In this document: in pieces, positions 1 to 16,161 of the stretch
How the letters are laid out: each line of letters starts with the position of its first letter
How positions within the stretch are numbered: the first letter of the stretch is position 1
Assembly: GCA_964035795.1 (NCBI GenBank)
Contig: OZ038320.1
Location: 18,742,589 to 18,806,588, forward strand
Reading direction: 5' to 3'
Length of the DNA stretch: 64,000 nt
DNA from: Pterobdella sp. o SKG-2022
Taxonomy: Eukaryota; Annelida; Clitellata; Hirudinida; Piscicolidae
Notes under the pieces: model-generated
Seen by the model: the letters and a program-made list of their open reading frames with translations, nothing else
What the model was told of the DNA's origin: nothing
Database searches by the model: none
Translations under genes and position numbers: made by a program

Positions 1-1190
1 ACTGGAAAGGGCATGTTGGTGAGAAAGCTGATGGTTTTGAGAACGTGCATGGTGGTTTTGGTTATTGCACTCGTAACTCTGAAGGTGAGCGGATTTTAGA
101 ATTCGCAATCACCAACAATCTTTTTGTCGCCAACACTTTTTTCACGAAAAGGGAGTCCCATTTTGTGTCCTATATCTCTGATGGTTCCAAGTCTCAGATT
201 GACTTCATTCTTTGCCGAAAAACTTTTAAAAGTATGATGAAGAATGTCAAAGTCATTCCTAGAGAGGAATGTGTATTGCAACACCATCTGTTGGTCTGTG
301 ATCTTGTTCCCACTATACGAAAGAGTGTGAAGCGGAAGTTTAACCCTCGTCTTCAAACTTGAAAACCGCAAAGGTGTTGACGTCAACTCAGTTTTTTGCT
401 CGACATGCTCTCATTGGGTGCGCAAAAGATGTAGGGGTTTGACTGGAAAACTAAAAGATCAGGTTTATGTATGTCCTCGCTGTCTCAATTTAGCGCCACC
501 TTTGAATTATAGACCTATCAAAAAAGTTGTTGTTGGTAACGCCACAATGGATGTAGAACGAATGTTTTGCTACCTCGATGATATGTTGTGTGCAGGTGGA
601 GGTTGTGAACTGACAGTTATTACCAGATGTTCAATTGCCTGAGGTAACTTTAAAAAACACATCATTTTGGAATCTCGTGGCAAATTATACACATCTCGTC
701 TGAGTTCTGCCTTGTTATATGGCAGTAAAAACTGGGCTTCAACAGTTACTGTTTTGCAAAAGCTACAGCGCAACGATAGGTCTATGATCTGCTGGATATG
801 TGGCGTTAAGCCAAAAGACAGAAGTCCATCATCAGTTTTTCTGACAAAATTCAAAAGCCCAGACATAAAGACACTGCTACAGAGCCTTCGTCTTCGTTGG
901 TATGGTCACGTGAGAAGTTCGTCCATGTGTATCAAAGACGTGCTCGAAATTCCTCTGCCTGGAGGTCGTTCCCGTGGTAGACCAGCAAAAACTTGGTTGA
1001 GTTGTGTTGAAAAGGATTTGGAATCCTTTGGCCTAGAAAATGCGGATCCACTCAATAGAGCTGAGTGGAGAAAGTGTATAAGACGACTGCTGTATACACC
1101 AACTACTGGGACGCCTACAACAGTATAAGCTAATATGGATATTATTTAATGAGAATGTTGTTATGAAAATGAAAAGCTTCAATTTATAAT
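1..1190 (+). mobile_element. LINE copy 1 (APE-type non-LTR retrotransposon), RT domain deleted
   Basis: This is a fossil copy of a non-LTR retrotransposon whose endonuclease is often annotated in animal genomes as 'craniofacial development protein 2-like'. The window opens inside the AP-endonuclease domain. Bases 45-362 encode its C-terminal half, with GERILEFAITNNLFVAN, then SQIDFILCR, then EECVLQHHLLVCD. The sequence then jumps at about 362-378 straight to the post-RT zinc-finger region (CSTC ... CPRC, about 388-490), followed by FCYLDDMLCAGGGCELTVITR (split here: FCYLDD, then AGGGCEL) and the C-terminal LRLRWYGHV block ending at 1128. The whole reverse transcriptase between these parts is missing. 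In-frame stops lie at 361 and 640. It cannot be active. The clade assignment (RTE-related) is my inference. Confidence 0.85.
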
Positions 1191-1390
1191 AAAAATTTTG
1201 AACTCTTATTTATAAACTAAATTTTATATAGTTAATTATTTCGGAATAGTTTTTTTTAAACACCTTAACACAAGTTTATTTTTTATTAATGATTTTTCTC
1301 AAATTTAATAACTTTAAGTAATTTTTTCTTCAAAGCTTTTTGAGAGCACTTTCGATTAAAAAATTCATTTTAAGCTACACTACACTAAAG

Positions 1391-5153
<3,763 letters not shown>

Positions 5154-5929
5154 TGTTTTTTGTGAATGATTCTTTAAAAGTTTCATTTAAAGTTTCATGA
5201 CAATTTTTAATATATAACGAGTAATTTAAGTGAAAAGTTGTTTTTCCAAGAAAAATACTATTTTTCAAAAAAATTTGAATTATATCACAAATTTAATAAG
5301 CTGCATAATTGAAAACAAAGATTTTTAGAATTAAATTTTGTTAAGTTAAACAAATATAGCGCTAGAAGTAAAGTTAACAGCGTTCCTATGGAGAGATAAA
5401 TAAATGATCATGTAAACAATATAATCCGTAAAATTATTCGATCAAACGGAAACAAATTTAAAATCACTCACATAATTCAAAAAGTATGCTTACATGTGAA
5501 ACTTTATCTTTTGGGCTTGGATCATAAAGACAAATTGGGTATTTCATTATTTTCTTCACAAATAAAAAGACAAGACAAATTTTCAAATGATGTTTATCAA
5601 AAATGAAGTGAAAATAGTTATTTTCCATTATTTAAAATAAAAAAAATTAGTTAAAAATTGAAAACTTCAAAACCTGTTTACATTAACATGAACTATTATT
5701 GAGCAAGGAAAAAATTTCAAACAATGAGAGCTATCAACTAAAAAAGCTCATACACTCAACCATGAAAATATCGTTCTTTACTTAGTAAAATGGATATAAA
5801 TTTGCAACACAATGAAAAGAAAAATACATTAACCATTAAAAACAAAAATAGTTAAACTATCTGAAAAATGAGCATTTAACAACAAAACACACACATGATA
5901 ATGAAATTGAATAACCATGACAGATAAAA
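5154..5929. other. Intergenic, TTC29-like to MAK-like kinase
   Basis: AT-rich sequence of about 780 bp containing the presumed 3' UTR of the TTC29-like gene and the 5' region of the kinase gene. I see no exon or RNA gene. The two genes are on the same strand. Confidence 0.6.
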
Positions 5930-8900
5930 ATGGAAAACTACAAACTGATCAGGCAACTGGGCGATGGCACGTACGGTTCTGTTCTGCTCGGAACAGTAAT
6001 CAGTAACGGAGAAAAAGTAGCCGTAAAAAAGTTCTATTTTTATCTTATTTAACTTTTTTTTTCATTTTGCTTCAAAGTTATATTTTGAAATTGAACTAAT
6101 TTAGTTATCTTAAGTAAATTTCTTTTTAAATTGATAAATAGACATAATTCTTATAGAAATCATCTTTCAGAATGAAGAAAAAATACTATTCTTGGGATGA
6201 CTGTATGAGTTTAAGGGAACTCAAGGTAATACATTATATACATTTGTTGCTGAATTATAGTTTAACTTAGAAGATTTTATTATATGATAAAGTATTTCAT
6301 AAAGACTTCTTAGTTTGTTTAATGGGCTAGTTAAAATAATATTTTGTTTTATTCGTTAATAAGAAAACAGTTTTTTATAAGTAGCAAACAAAAAATTCTG
6401 AAATTTTTGCGTAAAAATGTAACTCTAAAAACCCCATCACCACACAAAACACTGCAAGAACTTTAACAATAGACCCATTAATGTTGTCGATTAAAAACGT
6501 CGATAAAGTTAATACCACCTGATTTGAACTATCAATGAACAGTCGTTGAAAAAACTACATCACCCAAACATTGTGAAGCTAAAAGAAGTTATAAGAGAAA
6601 ACGATACTTTGTATTTTGTTTTTGAGTTCATGAAGGAAAATCTGTATCAAATGACCAAAAGCAGGTGATTTTGTTTATTCTTTTTTGTTTATAATAATTT
6701 TTCTTAGCCAAAATAAATACTGCCAATTATTTGAACACAACAGGTAATTTTATTAAATACGAAGCTTTTCGTTAACAATTTAACATAATTAGGTTAAATT
6801 TTAACGTAGTTAACTTTGTTATCGAAAAGCTTCGTACTTCATAAAATTATCTATTGTGTGCAAATAATTTGAAGTCTTAACTGTTTATTTTCACATCATG
6901 ATTTATTTTCTCATCGTTACAGTAAGTTGAAAAGATTAATTTTTCATTTCTTGACTATACATTATATGTTATATTTCACACTATATGTAAAAATATGTTT
7001 TTATAATCATATTTATACAATTTTTTCAAACATATCTACTAGGTGAAGTTTTCTAGGAAAAATAAAATGAAAAATTATATTTTAAAAACCCATCATTGTC
7101 TATATAGTTTTATATTTCTTGAAGAATATAGTAACACAATTATTGATTAAAAAATACCAACTTCTTCAATAACAAACCCTTTAAATTCAGGGACAAGTTA
7201 TTCCCTGAGTCCACTGTCAAATTGATCACACATCAAATTGTTCTTGGTCTGGACTTTATGCATAAACACGGTTTCTCTTTTTCGAGCAATGAAACTTTTA
7301 TAACATCTATTGTTTAATACTAATTTTTTTTATCAAAAGACTCAACCATCTTGTGTTTAAAATTTAAATTTGAAAACTTATGAAAATCATTAGCATAAGT
7401 ATTAGTAAAATTTATTACTTAATTGCAATTCATAAACCCCAGGTTATTTTCATAGAGACCTCAAACCAGAGAATCTTTTATGCAATGGGCCAGAATGCGT
7501 GAAGATTGCAGACTTTGGATTGGCTCGAGAAACCAGATCACAACCTCCATACACCGATTATGTCTCTACTCGATGGTTTGTCGAAGCCGCTTTCAAATTT
7601 AGTTTTCACGTTATAATTCTGAAACTTCTATTTTTTTTCTAAAACACATTGTATAAATTTATTTTAATTCTTCGAGCTTAAATTTACTTCTCAACATCTC
7701 AATTATTAATAATAATCCCCCTCAATGTTATACCGCAAAACGACGATAAAACATCGATAAAATAACAACGAAAAGTTTTATAACACTGAAGGTACAGAGC
7801 TCCCGAAGTATTGTTGAGGTCCCAGAATTACAACTCCCCCATAGATATGTGGGCATTAGGATGCATTGTGGCCGAGCTGTATACTCTTCGACCCCTTTTT
7901 CCTGGCAGCAGCGAGGTTCGTGCTGGTAATTAGAACTTCTAGTTTTTAAACAGTTTATACTAATGCTGGTTTTTGTAAAATACTTTACTTAATTTTGAAC
8001 TATTTGTAATCTTCAAACATTATTGTGTAAATATCAGATAGATGAACTGTTTAAGCTCTGTTCTATCCTTGGAACTCCTACCAAGGTAGAATTATAGATA
8101 ATTTCAGTTTTTATAATTGATTGAAAAATATCTGATTTTTTCTGAATTATTTGTAACTTATGTGTAGATCTTCGCGTAAAAACATTGTTACTGATTTAGA
8201 CGGAAAAATATTTAATTTCATCAAATAGCTTGAAAACTTTGCGAATTTTAAAAAGTATTTTTTATTACAAGAAATGTTTTCTTGTTCATGAAAAAATACT
8301 TTTTTTTATTATTAAAAAATATTTTTTTAATCTTGTGTCGTCTTAATGATTTCAGCAAAGCCTCTCAAAATCGAAGTTAAACTTTGAGAAAAATTTTTAA
8401 GTTTTTGAATAGATATTCTCAAAACTACCTTTCCTATCTCAGAGCTAGTCATAGCCGAATTCAAATTTATATTATAATTAAGTTATATATTCATGAAATG
8501 CCAACTAAAAGGTTGAATGGCTAGAGGGACATCGCTTAGCTGCTTCAATGCATTTCAAATGGCCTCAAATAAATAAAAGAAGCTTGAAAGAAGTTGTGAA
8601 TAACGCCAGTTCTCAAGGAGTGAGTTTCCTCACTAGTTTAGTTTCATGGAACCCCCAAAAGAGATTGTCTGCTAAAGAGGTAAAGTCGAAAGTTGACCTT
8701 TTTTGAAACGTTGTCTTCTGCTTGTAAATAACATCATTTTAGTATACTTTATGAAATTTTATTGAACAGGCTCTTCGTCACAACTTTTTTGATGGAGTGG
8801 AAATTTCTAGAAATTCCAAACCACTTCCTGCTACCGCTCCAAGTCCTTCCAAGTCAAATAAAACCGATCTTCCTTGGAAAGAGGTGTCACTTTATTTTTA

Positions 8901-11900
8901 TTCAATCAAAATGCAGCTTGTATTTTTGTGTTTTTAATATTATTTTTTGTTCAGTTTAAATAAATTCAAATGATTTTTAAATGTATAAAATTAATTTTAA
9001 AGATATTAAAATAATATACTAAACGCAGTTTACTGAAAAAAAAAGCTTGAGTGGCAAGAACTTTTTAGGATCAATAAATGACTGGAATGATACGATCAAT
9101 GATTTTGAAAATCAGGCACTTTTTGTTACTCCCAGGAAACAACATCCCTCAGTCCCAAAAACTCAAAAATCAAGTATTTGCAACATTGATTTTCTATCAA
9201 GTTCTGATGAAAGCGAACAACCAGAAGACATATGTTCAACTAATAAATCAACCTCTTTTGTGCCATGTACGACTTCAAGTCATCAAACAAGCTTCGCGAT
9301 ATCATCTTCTCGTACAAACACTTTCACTTCAAAATCACCGTCTTGTACTTATAATTTCATCACTTCAAAATCACCTTCTCGTACGAGTAACTACACAATT
9401 TCAAAATCTCCCAATAACACTCCTCACTTTTTGAGCTCTCCCGAAAAATTAACTTCATTTGAACTAAAAGAAAAATCTTCCGACAAAACATTGCTTTTTA
9501 ATGATTTAGATTTTCAAAATTTCAATAGCCCATCAAACCAGCTGTCAAAAACATCGACGACTTATAATGAGTCGTACAAAAACAAACACACGTATGGAGA
9601 TTCTTTTTTTAACAACTTCACAAACCAAAACAAAGACACGAAAAATATAATGCTAATAGAACAGCATTTAGAAGGCTTTCCATTATTCAACAAAGACTTC
9701 TCATCCAAACAGACGTTTTGTCTCTTTCCAGAGTCTAATGATGATGCTGTAACAAGCTACAAGTTAGAATAACTATTTGTCATAGCTGATTAAAAAATTG
9801 AGTTGGAAAACTTCAATTTAATTTTTTTCATTCACAAGTCAACTTGAAATCAAAACTATTGCTTATTTCTCATTTCTTCATTTTAAGAAAATCTTCTCAA
9901 AGAATTATTTTTTTACAAAACTATTTTCAACATTTTTTAAAACTATTATATGATTCCTAAGTAATGGAAAAACTAAATTTAAGATAAGTTCATCTTCGTA
10001 TAACATCATTCATTACAAATGTTTCGTATGCAGAATTTATGATGACATTGTTTCAGGCCAAAAACTTCAAAAAGTTCAAAAAACATTAATGAACCTGTCG
10101 GTCTAGATTCTCTTAACAGCAAAAAGTCGAAGATTGTCAAAACATCGAAACATGACCTGTTAAAAGAAAAGTTTGAATATGGAAGAAAGGAGTCCCAAAG
10201 CAATTTCATCAAGTTGGTCCATTATTTAAATATTTATGATAATTACTTGAGTGAAAACATAATTTTAGGTTTTTCATTTTAAACATAAAAAGAAGATCAT
10301 ATTCAACGATAATTATTTTTTCTATTCATAAAATTCTATAAAAGCTTTTAGGTTTACAAAGCTTTTCTCTGAACTATATGATCAATATTATCGTACTTTT
10401 CAAAAGCCATAAAATATTAAGTTTTTTTCTGAAATACAGTATTCCATCATTATCTTGTGAATCATACAATAAATGTTCTGCAATTTAATTGAAGTTAATT
10501 TGCTTAAATTCTTTTTTGTCATTTTTCAGTCGAAAGGTTTTGTTAGAAAACAATTTTAACAAAACTAAAAGCTATGAACCTTTTAAACTAATTTGAAATT
10601 TTCTTAAATCAAAAGCATTTTCCAAAGTTCTAAATCAAACTTGAAAGTTTCTCCCGTGGCCAGCAAATATTCTATCGCTTCTAGAGAATCCAAATGGTGA
10701 TTTATCTTTAATTAATATTATTTAAATATTAAACAAGGTTACGTGATTGAGCAGACTTTTATTGAAAACCCAAAAAATGATATACCTATATTTGATTATA
10801 TATAGTTGAAAAAATACTGAAACAAAATTTTAAATTTCAAGTCAAACTCATAGACTTCATAATGTGAACTATATCAAGTGAAACCTTATCTTGAAACTTT
10901 AGTATACAAAAGTTTTATAAAGTTTTACTTATCGAAAATTATAATTTTTTAATATAAATTTTATCCGTGAAAATTATCTTTTTTGAGAAATAAAACGAAG
11001 TTATTGCAAAAAAGATTCATAAAATGTCTCTAGAAGTTTCCATTTCAAATATTTATGTTAGGCTTGAAGAATCATTAAAAAATCAAACTATATTCGAAGA
11101 AGCCTTATTTGAGCAAGTATTCAATATTTATTCATATATACTAATACTAACTTTGGTGCAAAAACAATTGAAGTTTGGAAATTTTCATTTCCAATATCAA
11201 TTATTTTATGGGAAAAAAATTGAAAGAGATATATATATTTTTAAAAACTATTTTTTTGTTTCCAAAATAAAGATTTATTTACCAGTTTGAGCTTTAAAAA
11301 GTAACAGCAAAAAAAGAGTATTGGTATATGATGACTGCGAATAAATTGAAATTTTTTTAACCAAACCAAAGGAAACCAGTAATAAAAAAATTGAGCATTA
11401 TACCTAGCTTAGAAGCACACAACACAACAAATATACCAACGAAGATGACGTCGGCAAAGCAGTTCTATCTCAATAAATCTAGATATGTCTCTGGTCAGTT
11501 TTGTTTGTATAAACTAATAATAATGTGAAATATTTGCTTATGAAGCAAACTAATATCAAGTAAAACAACATATTAATGTATGAGTTTCTTATTCAATTAA
11601 TTAATCAGACACACAAAAGGAAAATTTTATATTTTCCTATATTTTTTTACATATCACTATAGTTATATTCATCAGAAGTTTTTGTATGAACAGTTGTCAT
11701 ATGTATTAAAGATTTTTTGTCGTATTAGTATATGCATTTTCAAAAGTTCATTAACAGGTCATTTATAAATTTATTCATAAGTTTTTTGAAACTTAAACTG
11801 AAAGGTTGCTTTGATTAGTTTTGAAAACCTTTTTTTCAAACACTTTGACTTTACAAAAAAACAAAAATTAAAAATTAGGTAAAAACAGTTTGTTGAGTCA

Positions 11901-12554
11901 CAAAAAGGAGAATGATCCGCCGTGGTTGAAAAAGATCGAGCCCTCCTTGAGCAAGTCTTATATCAATGGTTAGTGCCACAGTATTGCATCGATATTAAAA
12001 ATGGTTGATATCTTTTAAAAATTCTCAAATGCTCACATAGGGGACGAACTACCTGCATTTATAACTCGAAAAACACAAGGTTAATTTTTGATGTTATAAA
12101 AGATTGAATTTTAAAACTTAAAAAAAATTATAGCAAAATTTTACATACGATAAAGCGAAAATAAAATTTAAGAACGCAAAGTCAGTGGAACAACGAAGCA
12201 ATCGGAGGAAAGCAGAACAGCCAACTTATCAGGTCTTTCTAACTTACGACAAGACTGGAGAGCTAAGTATGTGAATATTATCTTCCATTTTATTTACATG
12301 TAATGTAAAATTTCCTCTCCTTTTCGACTCATGTTTATTTCATGACTTTAATAAAAAATTTTTAACATGTGAACAAAAATAAATTACAGCATTTATTTTC
12401 AAGTTGAAGTATTAATTTTATTAGCAATAAACATTATTTTATGAAACTAAAAAGTATAAAGTTAAATTTTATTTTTATAAAACCAGTTAACATATCATTA
12501 AGAAATTATCAAAAGGGTTAACATAAAAATCCTTCTAGGTATCCCGCCAAGTGA
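5930..12554 (+). CDS. MAK/ICK-family (RCK) serine/threonine protein kinase, complete
   Basis: Seventeen exons: 5930-6030, 6171-6225, 6543-6664, 7191-7270, 7443-7575, 7792-7915, 8038-8085, 8512-8679, 8770-8883, 9029-9762, 10057-10212, 10664-10696, 11408-11493, 11879-11968, 12041-12079, 12173-12266, 12539-12554. Phases match throughout; exons 11-13 are the least certain. The kinase domain is intact: glycine loop [13 protein letters not shown] lysine, [15 protein letters not shown], and the RCK-type TDY activation motif in [11 protein letters not shown], then YRAPEVL and IDMWALG. After the kinase come [15 protein letters not shown] (like the MAK GDSWEELEDYDF region), a Ser-rich linker, [15 protein letters not shown], and the C-terminal DWRAKYPAK, matching the conserved end of vertebrate MAK. 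RCK kinases control ciliary length and intraflagellar transport turnaround. An AATAAA overlaps the stop codon (12554-12559). Confidence 0.94.
6724..6871. repeat. Foldback (MITE-like) element in MAK-like intron 3
   Basis: Imperfect inverted repeat with arms of about 55 bp: 6724-6778 (core TACGAAGCTTTTCGTTAACA) and 6817-6871 (core ATCGAAAAGCTTCGTACTTC). The outer arm sequence GGTAATTTTATTAA recurs at 53104-53171, and the GAAGCTTTTC core recurs at 22525-22682 and 34893-34962. It has no coding capacity. It is probably a non-autonomous DNA transposon. Confidence 0.8.
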
Positions 12555-13184
12555 ATAAAAGAAAACTTTGAAATTATTTTAAACTCTTTTTCGAGCCATA
12601 TTTGAAACATTATACCGAAAATAGGTTTGAGTGTAAACTTCAGTATCTATGTATATATCCTTAAACTATTAAACTTCTTAAAACATGATTAGTAAATACC
12701 TTTCTGGAGACATTAATTTGAATAAATTCATTTTCCCAAATGTTTTATTGGTTTCTTGACATCGTATAAATGTTTTTTAAATGAGATTTGGTATAAAAAA
12801 AGAATGGCGTTGACGTCTTAGATAAACATGTTTGTTAGCACGTCTGTTTAATCTTCCAGTTAATAGCAAAATTATAAGACTATGTTTACAGCCGTCCACT
12901 ATAAAAACCACGGTACAAGCTTATTTTAATTTTAGTTACAATCAAAAATGTTATCTTATTTGTTATTATATACCTTTTCCATAACGAGCTAATGCTTAAA
13001 AAGCATTCAACTTATTTAAAAGCCGTCTCCACCAGAAGTGACAAATAGACTTTGATATTGGTAACATGTCAAGGCAGACGTACTTTATGTCACAGGTTTG
13101 TGTCAAAATTATGAGACTGAAACTTCATTTTTTGTCCGTTAAACTAAATTTTAAAATTTCTAAATTCTTAAATTGTTTTTGCAG
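12555..13184. other. Intergenic, no gene seen
   Basis: AT-rich sequence between the kinase stop codon and the LINE. I see nothing beyond the probable kinase polyadenylation signal at its start. Confidence 0.6.
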
Positions 13185-15575
13185 AAAGAGACCTCAATGG
13201 ACACATTGACAAAAGGGTTGATGGGTTTGAGGGTGTTCATGGAGGTTTCGGAACAGGCAAGAGAAACTTGGAGAGTAGATTGCTCTTAGAATTGTGTGTA
13301 GGTAATAGTTGGTTCAAGAAAAAGGATAGTAAGAAGATAACTTTTAATGGGGGATGTAGTGGGACAGATTGACTTTGTGTTGATGAAGAGGAGGCAGGAG
13401 AAGTTTCTAATGGATGTAAGAGTAATCGGAGATGAGCTTCAGCATAAGCTTTTGAAGGTAGTCTTAGACAGAAGGTGGCTTAAAATGCCCGAAGTAGCTG
13501 TGCTAAAAAAGAATATCGCACAAAAGTGTGAAAACTTTTGAACGAAGATATCAAAACAAAATTTTCAAAAAAAAATGGAGGTCTTGTATGAGAAATGCGA
13601 TGAACAAAATGCATGGTTAAAATATAAATCTTCCGTTCTTAAAGCTGCTGAAGAGGTGTGTGGTACGAGTAAAGGTAGGCCTCAACACGGTGAAACTTGG
13701 TGGTGGAACCAGGATGTGCAAAATGCCATCTCAGAAAAGAGGAAAAGTTTTTAGAGGTGAAAGCAACTTCCATCGGCTGAAAATAAATCTTGCTATCTCT
13801 CTGACAAAAAGAAAGCCAAGAGAGCTGTTGCTGAGGCAATGAAAAATGAGGCGGTGAAAGAGATGAAGGAAATACAGAATGACAGAAATGTCGTATTCCG
13901 TAGAATGAGAATGATGAAGAAAGAAGCAAACGACTTAGCAGGTAATAACTGCATTAAAGACGAAAATGGGAAGATTGTATTTGCCGAGGATGGTCGGAAG
14001 AGTGTGGAAGGAGCACATGGAAGCCATCATGAATAAAGAGAATCCATGGGATGGAATGGTGAATGTCGAAATGGTTGAAGGTTCCATGGAACCATTTGCT
14101 ATGAACGAAGTGGAAAGAGCGCTAGGAACCATGAAGAAAGGCAAAGCCAGTTGTCCAAATGGAATTATCGAGGAGCACCTAGCTGTTTCTCCACATGGTA
14201 AGCAAGTTATTTTGCAAATAGCAAAAAAAATCCTTAATGGAAAGGAAATGCTTTATGACTGGAGGATGAGTAAAGTTGTTCCCATCTATAAGAAGAAAGG
14301 TAGCGTTATAGACTGTGCGAGCTATCGAGGTGTAAAGCTTTTAGATCATGGTATGAAAGTGGTTGAAAAGTTGCTGGAGAAGAAGTTAAGAAGGTTAGTA
14401 AAAGTTGACCAAATGCAATTTGGTTTTATGTCTGGCAGAATCACAGTGGACGCTTTTTTTATTCTTAGGAGAATGCAGGAAAGCTACCTTGAGAAGAATA
14501 GGAAGCTTTTTATCTATTTTGTTGATTTGGAGAAGGCTTTTGATCGGGTACCAAGAAAGATGATTGAATGGGCGCTGAGAAAGAAGTTGGTACTGGAAAG
14601 GTTGGTTCAGGCAGTAATGTCAATTTACAAAGGAGCAAAAACACGGGTCTTGATGGCAGAAACTATAAAAGAACTAGAAGCACAATTAATCCGTTGGAAG
14701 GCAGCCTTCAAAGGGAAAGGATTGAAGGTTAATCTGGGTAAGACAAAGGTCATGGAGAGTGGTGGGGTTGTTGTCTTGGCTGAGATCGATCCATGTGGTG
14801 TGTGTGGTAAGAGGGCTAAGGTAAATTGTGTGAGAAGTAGATTTGTGCGCGGTGTGCTAGGGTAGAGAGTTTCTTGTAAGATGAATGGAAATTTTGAATG
14901 GTGCAAATGAAGAATGTAAGAATGCTTCAAATGGTTGTTTAGGTGAGTTAGAGAGGGTAAATAGTTATTGTTATTTAGGAGACAATGTGAATGGTGGAGG
15001 AGGAAGTAAGCTAGCTGTTACACGAAAGATCGGACTGAGCTGGAAAGCATTCAACAGTGTGTTTTCTATGTTATATGGTAAAAGACACACAGGGAATATA
15101 AAAGGAAAAATTTATAGGACATGTTTTAGGCCTGTCATGAAAAATGGCTCGAAAACCAGAGTAGTAAGATCCGTTGAAGAGAGTATTTTGAGAAGAGCAG
15201 AAAAACAGACGCTTAGAATGATGTGTGGTGTGCAGCTAGCTGATTGTGTGAGTACAAAAGTGTTCATGGTTAGATTGGGGTTGGATAGTACGATCGTTGA
15301 AATGGTGAGACAAGGGAGTTTGAGATAGCTGGGTCATGTAGTAAGGAATGAAGATAATGATTGTGTCAAGCAGGCGTGGAGGTTTGAGGTAGTAGAGGAA
15401 GGGGAAGGCCAAGGTTAACTTAGAAAGGGATGATGGAAAACCTTTGTCGTGGGTTTGGATTAGTTCTTTAAGATGGCTATGACAAAGTGAAATGGAGGGA
15501 GAGAGTAAAGTCATGGAAAGAAGTCAGTGACCCTTTGGAAAAGGGAAAAATGCTGACTATAATAAAACGTTTATG
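13185..15575 (+). mobile_element. LINE copy 2, decayed, catalytic RT block deleted
   Basis: A second, more divergent copy of an APE-type LINE. 13190-13540 holds frameshifted endonuclease remnants (DLNGHIDKRVDGFEGVHGGF, NSWFKKKDS). The main frame 13966-14865 encodes RT: VVPIYKKKGSVIDCASYRGV, QFGFMSGRITVDAFFILRRM and VDLEKAFDRVPRKM. After YKGAKTRVLMAETI it jumps to KGLKVNLGKTKVM, so the segment that normally carries the HQGS and YADD catalytic motifs is absent. The zinc finger is reduced to one CGVCGK. A third frame, 14885-15328, gives the YCYLGDNVNGGGGSKLAVTR block and continues out of frame to about 15575 (GHVVRNEDNDCVKQAW, VKSWKEVSDPLEKGKM). It is inactive. Its Glu/Lys-rich, G-rich wording differs from copies 1, 3 and 4, so it is a distinct subfamily. 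Confidence 0.85.
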
Positions 15576-16161
15576 ATAAACACTATTGTGAAAAAAATTT
15601 TTGAACTGGAAAACTTACTAATGATATTCGAAGCGAATATACAAAATCCAAACCGACCTCAGCTATAAAGCAATCTCTTAGCCATGTTGACGAAGGATGG
15701 AATAGATGCTAAATGAGCACGACATCGAAGTGTCGATAAGCACAATAGATAGATCACTAAAAATTTCAGTACAACCTGAAACAACTCACTGCAGTCCCAA
15801 CAAAAAGAAACTGCCAATCTACTATAAATAAAGGCAAATTTATGCAAAACAATTTAGAGAATCGAAACAGAATCCAGCAAGAATTTGACTCGAGTGATAT
15901 ACGCCTGCTAAAACTACATCAGCCGTCCTCCAACTACGCTAAACAATCTTGCATATTATATAAAAAAAAATAAAAACGTAAAAAAAACTTTTTTTGGACA
16001 CTTTGGATGATGGAACAATGAAATTAAAATTTGAAGTATATTATTACACATACAACAATTTTTGAAATAAGCTTTGCAGACATCATCATGTATATATCAA
16101 AAAAATTTATAAAAGTATTGAAAATTGTGTTCAAACATATGGTCATATTTTTCAGTTCTAG
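15576..16161. other. Intergenic / 3' flank of DALRD3-like gene
   Basis: Sequence between the LINE and the DALRD3-like stop codon. It should contain the 3' UTR of that gene, which is read from the minus strand. A 62-codon open frame (15659-15847, minus) shows no family resemblance. Confidence 0.5.

Noticed and set aside
15659..15847. Small minus-strand ORF between LINE copy 2 and DALRD3-like
   Set aside because: Short, unsupported by splice sites or similarity, and located in the probable 3' flank of the DALRD3-like gene.
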